64,000 nucleotides of DNA from Pachyseris speciosa (lineage: Eukaryota; Cnidaria; Anthozoa; Scleractinia; Pachyseridae), in NCBI GenBank assembly GCA_016490735.1, contig JAEMWC010000560.1, positions 135,001 to 199,000 on the forward strand, given 5' to 3'. The translations under genes were made by a program, and so were the position numbers. This document shows positions 29,053 to 39,064 of the stretch, piece after piece. Position 1 is the stretch's first letter; each line of letters starts with the position of its first letter. The notes beneath the pieces are model-generated. The model was given only the letters and a program-made list of their open reading frames with translations, searched no databases and was not told where the DNA came from.

Positions 29053-32000
29053 ATGGGTGCTTTTAATGCTCCAATAAATCAAGATGATACAAAAACTGGT
29101 GAAAGAGGTCCAGCAGGTCCGATTGGTCCAAAAGGTGATAAAGGTGATAGAGGTAATACAGGTCCTGTTGGTCCAAAAGGTGATACAGGTTCAATTGGTC
29201 CAAAAGGTGATACAGGTACAAAAGGTGATACAGGATCTGTTGGTCCAAAAGGTGATACAGGTTCAATTGGTCCAAAAGGTGATACAGGTCCAAAAGGTGA
29301 TACAGGATCTGTTGGTCCAAAAGGTGATACAGGTTCAATTGGTCCAAAAGGTGATACAGGTCCAAAAGGTGATACAGGATCTGTTGGTCCAAAAGGTGAT
29401 ACAGGTTCAATTGGTCCAAAAGGTGATACAGGTCCAAAAGGTGATAAGGGTGATAAAGGTGATACAGGTGCTAGAGGCCCATTTGGTTTTAAAGGTGAGA
29501 AAGGTAATACTGGTCTAAGGGGTCCAAAAGGTGATAAAGGTGATACAGGTTTCGGAATTAGATTTACACATGATGGTAATTATGATATCCAAAACAAAAA
29601 AATGAGTAATGTAGCAGAACCAACTGCTGACAAAGATGCTGCCACAAAGGTGTATATTGATGACCTTGTTGTTTCATCATTCCTTAACTCGAAGGAGTAT
29701 GTTGATGACGTTATTTTATCAATTGAAGGAACACGTGTTAATCCATTTAAATTTCTTCTTGAAGATATATCAAAAACAACTATTGTCAGAAATGCTAATA
29801 ATCTGACATTGGAAGATTTTGACAAAAGCCCTTACATAATAAATAAAAAAGCCTTGTCTTTTGTTATTCCTAATGCTGGCCTTACAACTGTTCTTCGTTT
29901 TAATCTGGCACAATTGGAAGTTTCAAAGTACACTTTTGTTGTTGAGTTTTATATAGATGGCAACCCAAATAATGCAACAGTTGATGATGATGCTTTGTCA
30001 TCCAATTTGGTTGAGAGAAAAGATTCAATAAAAAGAGCATTCCCAAAGACTCATCTCGTTGATGGTTATATGAAGAGAATATTCTTCCTTGAAAAAACAA
30101 GTCATGGAGCTACATCAATGGAATTATTGTTGATATCACCTTATTCACAGAATAATGCAAAACATCATGTTATAGTTTATGGTGTCTATGGATTTTCTAA
30201 TATCATTTTATCACATATTCATGATCCTGTTTTTGAAATTGAAAACGGTAATGTTGCGTTTGGTGGTGATATTGACATGAAATTGAATAAAATCATTAAC
30301 CTACAGGATAACCCCACAAACCCACAGGATGCTGTTAACAAAAAATATGTTGATACGCATGTGTCAAGTGTCGACCTTTCACCCTATGTCAAAAAAGACG
30401 GAAGTGTTATTATGACTGGCAATCAGGATTTTGGGGGGTTCATTATCAAAGGTCATGGCATTGGAACTGACCCAGCAGATCTTGTCAATAAATCATACAT
30501 TGATACCAATCTCGCATCCAAAAGCAGTATCGGTCAAACTCTACTTCGAGATGGAAAACAGGAAATGTTAGCTGATCTGGATCTTGGAGGCAATAAAATA
30601 AAAAATTTAGAGTTCCAACCACATATACTGATGCAGTAACCAAGGCTTATGTGGATGATAAAACTAAAGACATCATTGGATTTACATCTGATGGAAGTTA
30701 TGATTTTTTAAACAAACACTTGGAGAATGTTGGCCAGATTCATACTTCAGACTATATTGACATGAATAATAATAATATAACAAATTTAGCGGACCCGTCG
30801 AATGAAACTGATGCAGTGAACTTCAGAGCTTTAAATCGAGCTGGAATAGTTATGAGAGCAAATACTTTATTATTGAATGGAACAAATGCGATGGCAGCAG
30901 ACTTAAAACTTGGAGGGCATAAAATCATTAACTTAAAAGAAGGAACAAATAAAACTGATGCCGTAAATTTAGATCAATTAGAAAAAAGTCATATTTCATC
31001 TGCTTCTCATCCAAAGAATGCTTTCAAATATTTGATGAATGATATCGATGAAGTTAGTACTGAATATGGCTTGAAAGTTAATGGATATGTCAATTTACCT
31101 CAGTCACCACATTTGATTTCAAAAAAGGTCATTGATATAGACTTGAATAAAGAAGCTAATCATATTTACAGAGCAAGAATTGGTTTTAATATGTACACAA
31201 TAAAAGACCGGAAATACACTTTCATTCTTGAATGGCTATTTCCTGATTATGAAGGAATGAATCTTAGTAGTGTAACATTCAGTGCAACTGGTGGAATTAC
31301 AATTCATAGAACTGTAGGGAGAAAATTTGATAACAGAAATGAAGATCATTCGAGATATTTATTATGGATTGAAAAACCTTCAGTAAGTTCACCACCTGAA
31401 TATTTATATTGTACGATACATATTAATGCTAACCCAACTTATCCAAATAAGTACAAAGTTCATTGTGTTGCATATGGTATTGATTTTGAAGCAGCAGACG
31501 TTCCATCAAGTGTTTACGACTTCACAGAAGCTTATAAAATCGTGAATGAAAAAATACAATTACAAACTGATTTAGATTTGAATGGTTTTGATGTGAAAGA
31601 AAATGAAAATTGGTTGTTTGGTGGAGACAATGGTGAATTGACAATGCTGAATAATATTAATATGAACAGCTATTTAATAAAAGAGGCTAAACTTGGCGGT
31701 GATTTAAATCTGCATGGCTATAGAATTCATAATAATAGTTTGAATCTATTTCGTTCAAGCGTTACAGGCGTAATTATGGAAACAGCTTCCGATTTGGGTG
31801 GATTTGCTCTCTATCAGCCAAAATTAGGAGGTGATCTAGATTTGAATGGGAATGGAATAATTGGTCAAATACAATATTTAAATTGCTCTGTTAAAGCCAA
31901 ACAAGGACATAATAAGAATACTTTGAAGCCTGTATTGATAAATGGCGCTGAATTTTTAGTTATTCATAACAATAACTTTTATATTAAGAAAATGTATATC

Positions 32001-32231
32001 ATACAAGGAACAAAACCTGGAATATTATACTTCAAGAAAAAGAATGATGGCGCTGGAGTATTACCATTACCAGCAACAATTTTTGAATACAGACATGGTG
32101 CTGTGGGTAGAAACATCACAACGGTCAACATCAACAAATCATTATCGAGAGGCTATCTTATAATTGACTATTCACATCCCAATAGTGGAGCATTTGATAC
32201 AGCATTCACACTTGAAGTAATTATGAATTAA
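29053..32231 (+). pseudogene. Collagen-like fibre/spike gene, broken by a frameshift
   Basis: Starts at 29053 after ATCTAATCTAATATT-ATATG. Residues ~15-170 are an unbroken collagen-type Gly-X-Y array (GPKGDTG units), which would form a triple-helical shaft. After this come phage-tail-fibre-like blocks (NKKMSNVAEPTADKDAATKV, repeated in kind downstream: LGGNKIKNL, LVNKSYIDTN) and beta-rich head-like domains. The first frame ends at 30639; the second frame, open from 30651 to 32231, continues exactly the same block type (TKDIIGFTSDGSYDF, DLNGFDV). One gene of about 1,060 codons has therefore been split by an indel close to an A-rich run near 30600. The likely role is attachment fibre on the capsid vertex. 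Confidence 0.8.
29104..29560 (+). repeat. Collagen-coding minisatellite
   Basis: GGTCCAAAAGGTGATACAGG and close variants recur throughout; a longer unit of about 63 bp (GSVGPKGDTGSIGPKGDTGP) is repeated three times nearly identically. Such high nucleotide identity means the array expands and contracts by slippage, changing the length of the fibre shaft. Confidence 0.9.
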
Positions 32232-32247
32232 TCTAAAATAATATTAT

Positions 32248-33271
32248 ATGGGAGTTTTTAATTCTCCACAAAATCAAGACAATAAAGGTGATACTGGTGC
32301 TGTTGGTCCCAAAGGTGATACTGGTGCAATTGGTCCTAAAGGTGATAGAGGTGACAAAGGAATTGGTTTTACATTAACACAAGATGGTCACTATGATCTT
32401 GGAAACAAACATTTGACTAATGTAAAAGCAGGCAATGATTCTGATCATGTTGTAATCAAATCACAAGTTTCTGATATTGTCAGAGATAGTTTTTTAGATC
32501 TATGGGTTTCTGAATATATTAGATTATACTCAAAATGTGTTTATCAAATCGACAGAGCGAATAATAATTTTCTAGATATGAATGCAAACAGAAAAGTTGA
32601 AACATTATACGATCTATCAAATGAAGAAAATGATGCAACTCAATCAACTTTGAACATAAGACCCACTGTTTGTACCAAAGCTAATAAACATAATGGTCGT
32701 TATTTTTTGAAGTTTGATGGATCACAGAGAATGATTAGTCAAATCAATTTGAATAATGATGCTGTTAATATCTTCATTGTTTATAAATTAAATTCAAATA
32801 CAGGTGGAAATCCATGGAAAAATGGACTTTTTGGTCATGACGATGGGGGTTATGATAAGTTTGTCAGCTATTACAATGGTTCAAATTTAGCAATAAGTGG
32901 TGTTGATGAAAAGAATTGTGTGTATTTCGGTCCTGATGCATCCATACAGAACTTCAGAAAGATATCAGATTATTCCTCAAATGACTTGGGGCAGATTAAT
33001 GTTTGGCACTGCTTGTCCGTTCATTGGGATAATTTATCTTCTCCAAATACCAATACCAGCAAGATCTATTGGAATGGAAAACATATGGCAGATTTTTACA
33101 GCGGCTAACAGAACTGGTAGCACACAAATGACTTTCGGTGATTTGAATCCAAGCTCCATAGCACCATTGGATGGCTCCATTGCTTTCTTCTGTGTCTATT
33201 TGGATATTATATTGGATGAAAAAACAATTTTAGACCATCATCGAGTTTTAATGCAACGATATAGTATATGA
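32248..33271 (+). pseudogene. Second collagen-like fibre gene with lectin-like head, frameshifted near the end
   Basis: Starts MGVFNSPQNQDN after AATCTAAAATAATATT-ATATG, with a short Gly-X-Y stretch (7-8 triplets). The head (~70-286) has VNIFIVYKLN, GRYFLKFDGSQ and INVWHCLSVHWDN, the beta-strand pattern of a concanavalin/LamG-like fold, so possibly a carbohydrate-binding tip (inference). The frame stops at 33108, but a second frame from about 33100 to 33271 gives the rest (STQMTFGDLNPSSIAPLDGS). Copy B carries the same C-terminus in frame as far as seen (63841-64000), which supports an indel here near 33095-33105. Confidence 0.75.
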
Positions 33272-33690
33272 TAGAAGACATAATAAAATATGTTGAACAT
33301 TCATTCGAAGAAACCAAAAAACAGTATCCTTGTGTTGATGACTCGATACTCTAATCATCTCTTGTATACCAGTTTCTGTATCATAAGCATTTCAATAAAT
33401 TGCATACAGTTGAAAACATATTACATGTTCACAAGGATATTGGACTTATTGGCCCTGGGAGTGGTTGTATTACACGATTTCTTGAAAGAACACTTGGTTG
33501 GATTGATGTATTGAACTCACATGGTATTCTACATGATGCTTTCGGTAGATTCTATGATTATTATTCACTTGATCGAGGGTACACATATCCTTTGTCAGAG
33601 AATGCAACATCAAGATTGATGAAAAGATCTCCATTATGCGGTCAGATATCTGGAATACTTTATTGTATATTCAAGAGAATAATAATATAA
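33268..33690 (+). pseudogene. Small PLA2-like candidate protein, one in-frame stop
   Basis: 140 codons with a single TAA at 33352-33354 (codon 29); the intact homologue in copy B (63412-63834) has the same length. It contains KDIGLIGPGSGC followed by LNSHGILHDAFGRFY. A glycine-rich GPG loop ahead of an H-D pair with nearby Y is the arrangement of small PLA2 domains (Ca loop and HD dyad), though a Cys framework is missing. This is an inference, not a clear homology. The ATG overlaps the stop of the fibre gene (ATGA), suggesting coupled or polycistronic expression. Confidence 0.5.
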
Positions 33691-33701
33691 AATATATATA
33701 T

Positions 33702-34220
33702 ATGAAAGAGCGTAAAAGCATATTCAGCTGGAACCATATTTCAGGTGAATTAACAGAAGATCAGGTAAATGAATTAAAAGCCTATTACCACACATATCAC
33801 AGAAAGTGTTGGGCTCATAAACAGGCAGTTAAACGGTTCAAAAAATGGAAATTACTTGGGAACTCATTGTCTATCATCTTTGCAACTGGAGGTCTCGCCA
33901 CAAGTGTGGCAACAGGTGGTGTTAGTTTGGTAGCCATCAGTACAGCAGCACTTTTGATACAAGGGTGGATGAAGCATAAAAACCTAGATTTGAAAATCCA
34001 AAATTGCACATATGCTTATCAAAGCTATCAACATCTACTCAATTCAATAAAAGACAAGTTGAGAAGTGGTGATTTTGATGCTTCAAGTATACAAATCTCA
34101 ATGAAGAATATCGATGATTATGTGACTGATAATAGTCCAATTATTGATAAGTACCTACTGAAATATGATGAAAATTCACTGCTTGATAATACGAATAATC
34201 TTATCAAATCTCAACAATAG
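33702..34220 (+). CDS. Two-helix membrane protein (SLATT-like?)
   Basis: 172 residues from ATG 33702, preceded by a run of TATA repeats. Residues ~45-90 hold two adjacent hydrophobic helices (LSIIFATGGLATSVATGG, VSLVAISTAALLIQGW), followed by a conserved helix (IQNCTYAYQSYQHLLNSIKD). The paired central TM helices flanked by charged helices resemble SLATT-type pore-forming domains, but I cannot confirm this. It is well conserved in copy B. A role in membrane crossing or lysis is plausible. The 3' end overlaps the convergent zinc-ribbon gene by 45 bp. Confidence 0.6.
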   Translation: MKERKSIFSWNHISGELTEDQVNELKAYYHTYHRKCWAHKQAVKRFKKWKLLGNSLSIIFATGGLATSVATGGVSLVAISTAALLIQGWMKHKNLDLKIQNCTYAYQSYQHLLNSIKDKLRSGDFDASSIQISMKNIDDYVTDNSPIIDKYLLKYDENSLLDNTNNLIKSQQ

Positions 34221-34739
34221 AATCTCAACCCAATATTCATCATAAAATTCAAGCGTCTTTTTTGATCTAGTAACTTTTATATTCTCAAATGGAAGACCAA
34301 GCATTAAAAATATTTGCTTAAGCATAAATTTAGTGCTAATCATTCTTTTTCGATTCTTATTTACCAAAGGGAGGATAGCGTCTATCTCTTCGAATATTTT
34401 CAATATTTTTCCCTTATCTTTTACTGAAATTTGAAATCTATTCTTGCGACATATACCATTTATCACATTTTCAATATGGTACTTCCGATGATACACAGAT
34501 TTACGCTTTATTTTATACATATTATCATGAAAGTCAACAAACTCTTTACAATAATCATAACCATGAACTGAACCACAATTTAGACAAACATTTTCACCAT
34601 CATCGTTAAACATTTTCTGATTATCACAGAAAGGTGCTTTCACACTTTTAACAACTTTGACCAATAGCTGATCACAAAAATAACATGACAATTCTCCCAT
34701 ATTTTTCAATTCATTGTGAATTACTGAATTACAACTCAT
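34176..34739 (-). CDS. Zinc-ribbon transcription-factor-like protein (VLTF3/TFIIB-like)
   Basis: 187 residues from the Met at 34739, the position matching copy B's start; the frame is open to 34865 through the TIR but this has no support. There are two zinc ribbons: CYFC (19-22) with a later Cys, and CLNCGSVHGYD. The second has the spacing and the GxV/GYD context of TFIIB and poxvirus late-transcription-factor zinc ribbons. Downstream lies a conserved helical region (YHRKYHIENVINGICRKN; KRMISTKFMLKQIFLMLGLP; YDEYWVEILLLRF) reminiscent of VLTF3. It may switch on the virion genes that share the TCTAA-TATATG signature (inference). Confidence 0.65.
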   Translation of the reverse strand: MSCNSVIHNELKNMGELSCYFCDQLLVKVVKSVKAPFCDNQKMFNDDGENVCLNCGSVHGYDYCKEFVDFHDNMYKIKRKSVYHRKYHIENVINGICRKNRFQISVKDKGKILKIFEEIDAILPLVNKNRKRMISTKFMLKQIFLMLGLPFENIKVTRSKKTLEFYDEYWVEILLLRFDKIIRIIKQ

Positions 34740-34768
34740 TTCTATACTATTATATGAGATTTTATTTT
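34740..34768 (-). promoter_or_regulatory. Conserved promoter of the zinc-ribbon gene
   Basis: The minus strand reads ATCTCATATAATAGTATAGA just before the ATG. Copy B has the identical string (62343-62362) before its start. The surrounding upstream DNA has diverged, so the ~20 bp are under constraint. It differs from the virion-gene signature (TCTCATATAATAG instead of TCTAA…TATATG), as would fit an early-class promoter. Confidence 0.7.
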
Positions 34769-34806
34769 TATGTTTCCATCCAATGAGGTCACGTGAGAAA
34801 TAATAG

Positions 34807-35139
34807 TGACTCATTTCCTGTTTTTCCGAGAATGTCACGCTTGGTGATTTTTCCGAGAAAGTCACGCATTTTTAATAAACTATAGATTCCAAAATACGAG
34901 ATCATTTTGCTAAAACACCCCCCTAAATTAATATTTGCGCTGAAACCATTTGATTAATTTTGCGCTGTTATCATTGCTTTGATTTTGCGTTGATACCATT
35001 TGATTAATTTTTGCGCTGATATCCCCCTAAATTAGTATGTGATTCCATTTGATTAATTTTTGCGCTGATATCCCCCTAAATTAGTATGTGATTCCATTTG
35101 ATTAATTTTTGCGCTGAAACCCCCAAACACTATACTACT
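34807..35139 (-). repeat. Right TIR of Polinton copy A
   Basis: Reverse complement of 11264-11595 with about two substitutions and one G-run length change. It ends CTATACTACT, the mirror of AGTAGTATAG. Identity stops at TGACTCATTTCCTG on the inner side. Confidence 0.95.
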
Positions 35140-35990
35140 CTTCTAATAGGCTGTTATTGAACTTCCAGAAAGAGGGACCAGGCCGTTGATCTTTTAAGCC
35201 GTTAATTTCAAGGGTTATTGCGGAATGGTCCGTTTTGATTGCTGTCACAATGTCTACATTAGCTACATCGTCTTGTAGCAAATCGCTTATAAGCCAGTAG
35301 TCTAATCGCCTTTGAATTATTGGGCTTTTTTGCCTCCAAGTAAACTTTTTAGCATCGGGATTACGAATTCTCCAAATGTCTACTAAATCATTATTTCATA
35401 AAATGTCGTCTACAAACTTCACCGATTCTTTTAGCACTGGTTTTCCACCCGAACAGTCTAGATCAGGGTCAAAAGTGATATTCAAGTCCCCGCCTAATAT
35501 AATTTTGTGATTAGTCCCTTGGTATTGCTCGTCACAAAGAAGTTCGGTCAATGATTGAAAGAACAAAGACTGGCTAGTAACACTATTGGGGGCGTAAATA
35601 TTTACCAAAAGGAAGGGCTCATCTTGAATTGTTGCGTCTATAAATAAAAATCTCCCCTCCTTATCGGTTTGCATTGATTGCAATTTAAAGTCAAACGATT
35701 TGCGTATAAGGATAGCAACCCGACGACTATGGGTAGAACCATGAGCGAAGTATATGTCTCCAGGCCATTGTTTTTTCCATTGATTTTCAATATCCTCAGT
35801 GCTGTATGTTTCTTGCAAAAAAAAACAGATTTCGGAATTTTGCTTCATTAACCAATTGAAAATTGATTTCCGCTTTTCGAAATTTCGTATACCTCGACAG
35901 TTCAGCGAGATTATTTTAAACTTTAGGCTATTACTATCCATTGATATTTATAAAGGTAAAAAAAGAAACCAATAGAGCAGCAGCTGGTAC
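35140..35990 (-). mobile_element. 5' part of the LINE: AP-like endonuclease, cut by the Polinton
   Basis: Starts MDSNSLKFKIISLNCRGI at 35941 (minus), an APE-type endonuclease: N in SLNCRG, E in FFLQETYS, then VAILIRK, and LGGDLNITFDPDLD (the G-D-x-N catalytic block). A stop at 35396-35398 interrupts the frame, but the same frame continues (IIQRRLDYWL; TDHSAITLEI with the SDH-like motif) to the insertion point, where FWKFNNSLLE is split. The other half of the sentence resumes at 11263. The 5' end of the LINE is somewhere near 35990. The endonuclease nicks target DNA to prime reverse transcription. Confidence 0.88.
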
Positions 35991-36411
35991 TCCATGTTGT
36001 AGTTCAATTTGCTTAGTTTTATACTCAACATCGAACATTACAATTCAAAACACCAAAGGAAAATAAAATTTAACCAAATATTAAGGTTAAATTAAACTAC
36101 AGCCATAACGAAATATTTTTTTCGGTTGCTTGAAATGTAATATTTTGGAGTCGTAATTGAGACTAAAAGAAAAAGGCTGAGATTCCTTGGGCTAAAAATC
36201 GAGCTTTGCACGATACGTACGGACCGTAAGCATACTGCTGAAGAGGCTGAAGAGGTAAAATATTCTCGTCTGTGTGTCAAATTCACGGACCAAATGAACT
36301 GCATGGACCGTTCATAGAAAATTACGGTCTGTTTCAGTGTATTGGGCATGGATGGAGAAAAACTAAAATTGAAACATTCAATCTCCGAATGGCATAACTC
36401 TTAAACATCAG

Positions 36412-36533
36412 GGGCCAGTTGCTCAAAGCATGGTTAGCTCTAGCCATGGTTAAATACCATGGCAACCTATAGGTTTTAATACATCTTAACCAATGGTTAA
36501 CGCTAACCATGCATTGAGCAACTCAGCCCAGAC
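36412..36533. mobile_element. Small MITE, copy 1
   Basis: GGGCCAGTTGCTCAAAGCA at the left and TGCATTGAGCAACTCAGCCC at the right form inverted ends, with ATGGTTAGC/GCTAACCAT just inside. A second copy lies at 50188-50295 and shares the centre CCTATAGGTTTTAATACATC. About 120 bp, non-coding. The remaining 35990-36911 shows nothing else recognisable. Confidence 0.75.
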
Positions 36534-36911
36534 CAAACAAAGTACGTACCTGGCCTGCACCCCTACCCTGGCTCGCGTTTCTCGAAACTCCCGAAAAACT
36601 ATTTTACATGCACTAGGTTCATTGCCATAAGTTCGATTTCTAATAATTTCAATAATCTTTAAAGAAAGCACGCTATGAAATTGAGAAAAAATTCAGGCTG
36701 GTTTCCCCAAAAGGCTAGAAACAATTTATAGAAAACCGTCACGAGAGAGCTTTGAGAAACGAACGCCTGGTGTAGATGAGATTCAGTACAGGGTCGTTTG
36801 TGATGAACTTGGATAAATGATATTCATCATATTAAAGGTATTTTTAAACCGATATTACTATCATTTTTCCAATCTAGAATATTGATTCAATTAAAATGTC
36901 ACTCCCTTAAG

Positions 36912-37549
36912 GTTCCTGTGGGGTTCTCCGACACCTTATCAAAGACTGCTACCTCGATTATTCCAATGTAAGGGAGGACACCACACCACTGAATCATGCA
37001 GGCTGGAAACAACTTACTTTTAATGCATCATGGCCGAAGGCTCTCATGCAATGCCCAAAACCTTGGCGGTACCAGACGGCTGAAGAACTTAATAATTACC
37101 CCATACGAGGCACTTGCGCTTCATATGAGGGTGGGGCTATGTAGCGGTCTTAGTTATGACGAGGCAACAGCTCAGGGTGTTCTACGAGAGAGAGGCCATG
37201 GATGGATTGATCGCCAGACAAGAGCTGTAATTTTAGAGTTTGCCGTGTTCAACGTGAATACAAATATTCTCAGCATTGGAATATACTTCTACGAGGTGCT
37301 GGCTACAGGTGCTGCTTACACAAGTAGAAGAGTTGAAACACTTAAGCGGTACAGCACAGAGTCAGGAAGTCTCGAATTTTATCGCATCTGCCAGTTTCTG
37401 TTTATGTCCACGGTGCTTTATTACATGATCATGATGTTGGTCCACCTTTACAGACAGCGTCTTAGCTTCTTTAAGTCTGTTTGGAATATGGTCGACTTCT
37501 TAATGGTCTTCTTTTCAGTATTGTCGGTAGCGTTCTACATAGTGCGATC
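36912..37549 (+). pseudogene. Polycystin exon: extracellular domain and channel TM helices, two frame breaks
   Basis: Acceptor CCTTAAG precedes 36912 and the first two bases complete the codon left at 7765, reading VLRHLIKDCYLDYS. Then come Trp/Gly-rich TOP-domain features (YEGG) and a frame break near 37130, another near 37150, and afterwards GWIDRQTRAVILEFAVFNVN, the most conserved polycystin motif. TM helices follow: ILSIGIYFYEVLATG, FLFMSTVLYYMIMMLVHL and MVDFLMVFFSVLSVAFYIV. A GT donor at 37550 (CGATC|gtaaag) can end the exon before the TAA at 37551. Confidence 0.8.
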
Positions 37550-39060
37550 GTAAAGTGTTTTAACGACCGTTAGAGCCATCCAAAAGCCTAAAAGCGGAGC
37601 ACCACGATTATTAATTTTTTACTGGTATTGAGCAACACCGCATGGCTTTCCTTGTGCCAATATTTTAAGTTTAGAGTAGTCAACAGGAAGTGACTGCGGT
37701 TAAAAAACCTCAAAACATTACAAGAAAACAATACAGTCGACGCGTGTGTTTGTTCGAAAACAAATTTAGCATATTTTCATCCAGCATCGTTGGAAGAGCA
37801 TGTTTGAAGGTTTAGCCACCTCTCACAATAGTGCATAAAATGGCTTTCCATGTTTGATCTCGATCAAACGTGTTCATCCAAAATTTCGCATTAAGAACAA
37901 ATTGTCTGACCGTATAGCCACCCCAATAAACAAATCGTACACAAGCGGTAAAGAGCAACCGAATAAACCACATAACGACGAAAATTTCAGCGATAATACG
38001 CAAAAATCATTTTTTGGATTCGCTTGGTCTGCTGTCTGGTCAAACATTGTTATGCTTTAGCCACCAAACGTTATGTGTGACAAACACGATTTCGGACGAA
38101 AATGTTTGATCTTTTAGCCGAGACGAAACAAACATATTTCGTAGTACGTTAAGCTTAGACATAAGCTTAAATGTCGTAGAAAAGAGAAAAAGGAAAACAA
38201 TCCTGCTAGTTTGAATAGGTAATCGCATGGAGCCGAGTAATATTAAGGATTAATATCACTAGTGTTTCATAAATTTGCTGAAATTGCCCTCGTCGCGCAA
38301 AACATGAGATACTTTATGAGGACTCATTGCGATTACGTGTTAATAACATAAGGCAAACGTTTCTTGCAGGTCTTAACACTATAGAAACACAGACGTCGAA
38401 AAACATGTACAGTCAGCTAAGCGGAGGAAAATACTCCTTCGCTTCCTAACAAAACAGCAAACAAACAAATCGACTAGCTACTTCTTTGTGTCCAAAGCGA
38501 GTTGATTGTTATTTATATCCAGTCGAGACAAAAATACAAGTTTCATTCCTGAACAAAAATAGCAACAATTAAATTTCAAATGCTAAGCTTCAAGTTATTT
38601 AAGTTACCTGTGTTGTCGAGCTTTCTACGAATCCATTAAAGTAAAAACACGCATCTACAAAAATAGCAAACGGTTTGTCCAAAGGAAGAACTTCTTCCAC
38701 AAAGTTTGAGCTACTTGTTCCTGCCATTAATGCCGGTGAATTGTCAAATGAACTTTCGTGGTGAGCTGCAAGATGCCGCGGTAAAGTGAACAAGCCCTTG
38801 AAGCGTTAAATCATTTTGTTTCAACCACACAATCCGGGCATCATACGAGTGGATCCAAAATTTAAGAATTTCCTGAGAAAACTGTTTTGCTGTTTCATTT
38901 TATCAGTTGAAGATTCACCTTCCAAAGTATCTTTTAAGTACTTCTTCATTTTTATGCCTTTTACGCGAATTAAAAGACAGAACTTCAAAGAAGATGAAGT
39001 TTTTGTGCTCAAAATGAAGAAAGCAACTGAATGCGAAAACTCGAGTCGCAGAAAGCGCGC
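37550..39060. other. Non-coding stretch where middle channel exons are expected
   Basis: About 1.5 kb with no frame that I can match to the S4-S5/pore region of polycystins. One short open segment near 38010-38060 (KSFFGFAWSAVWSNIVML) faintly resembles the usual 'fH.aa.ws…' helix but is not convincing. The expected exons seem lost or degraded. Confidence 0.45.
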
Positions 39061-39064
39061 GAAA

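Larger units (their letters stand above)
11264..35139. mobile_element. Polinton/Maverick (adintovirus-like) element, copy A, 23.9 kb
   Basis: Complete from TIR to TIR with a perfect 6-bp target duplication. It encodes the defining set: protein-primed PolB, rve integrase with chromodomain, adenain-like protease, capsid and penton-like proteins, and packaging ATPase, plus fibres and accessory nucleases. Most virion genes lie on the minus strand left of 28162, while the ATPase and fibre cassette run on the plus strand to 34220. A foreign 4.2-kb transposon occupies 22300-26506, so the Polinton proper is about 19.7 kb. The two TIRs differ by only about two substitutions and one indel, which implies recent insertion. 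Several genes nevertheless have stops or frameshifts. Such elements are viewed as integrated or virus-forming relatives of adenoviruses and virophages. Confidence 0.95.

Noticed and set aside
29063..29437. Minus-strand frame rich in LYHLLDQ repeats
   Set aside because: It is the antisense of the collagen-coding array; the repeat periodicity keeps all frames open.
29084..29518. Plus-strand frame rich in VQKVIQ repeats
   Set aside because: Shifted frame of the same Gly-X-Y array, without the leader or the downstream fibre domains.
34740..34865. N-terminal extension of the zinc-ribbon gene into the TIR
   Set aside because: Copy B starts at the equivalent of 34739, and a conserved promoter string occupies this region; the extension is chance open frame.
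8022..36000. Two independent LINEs on either side of the Polinton
   Set aside because: Endonuclease half and RT half are on the same strand, non-overlapping, and meet exactly at the duplicated CTTCTA.
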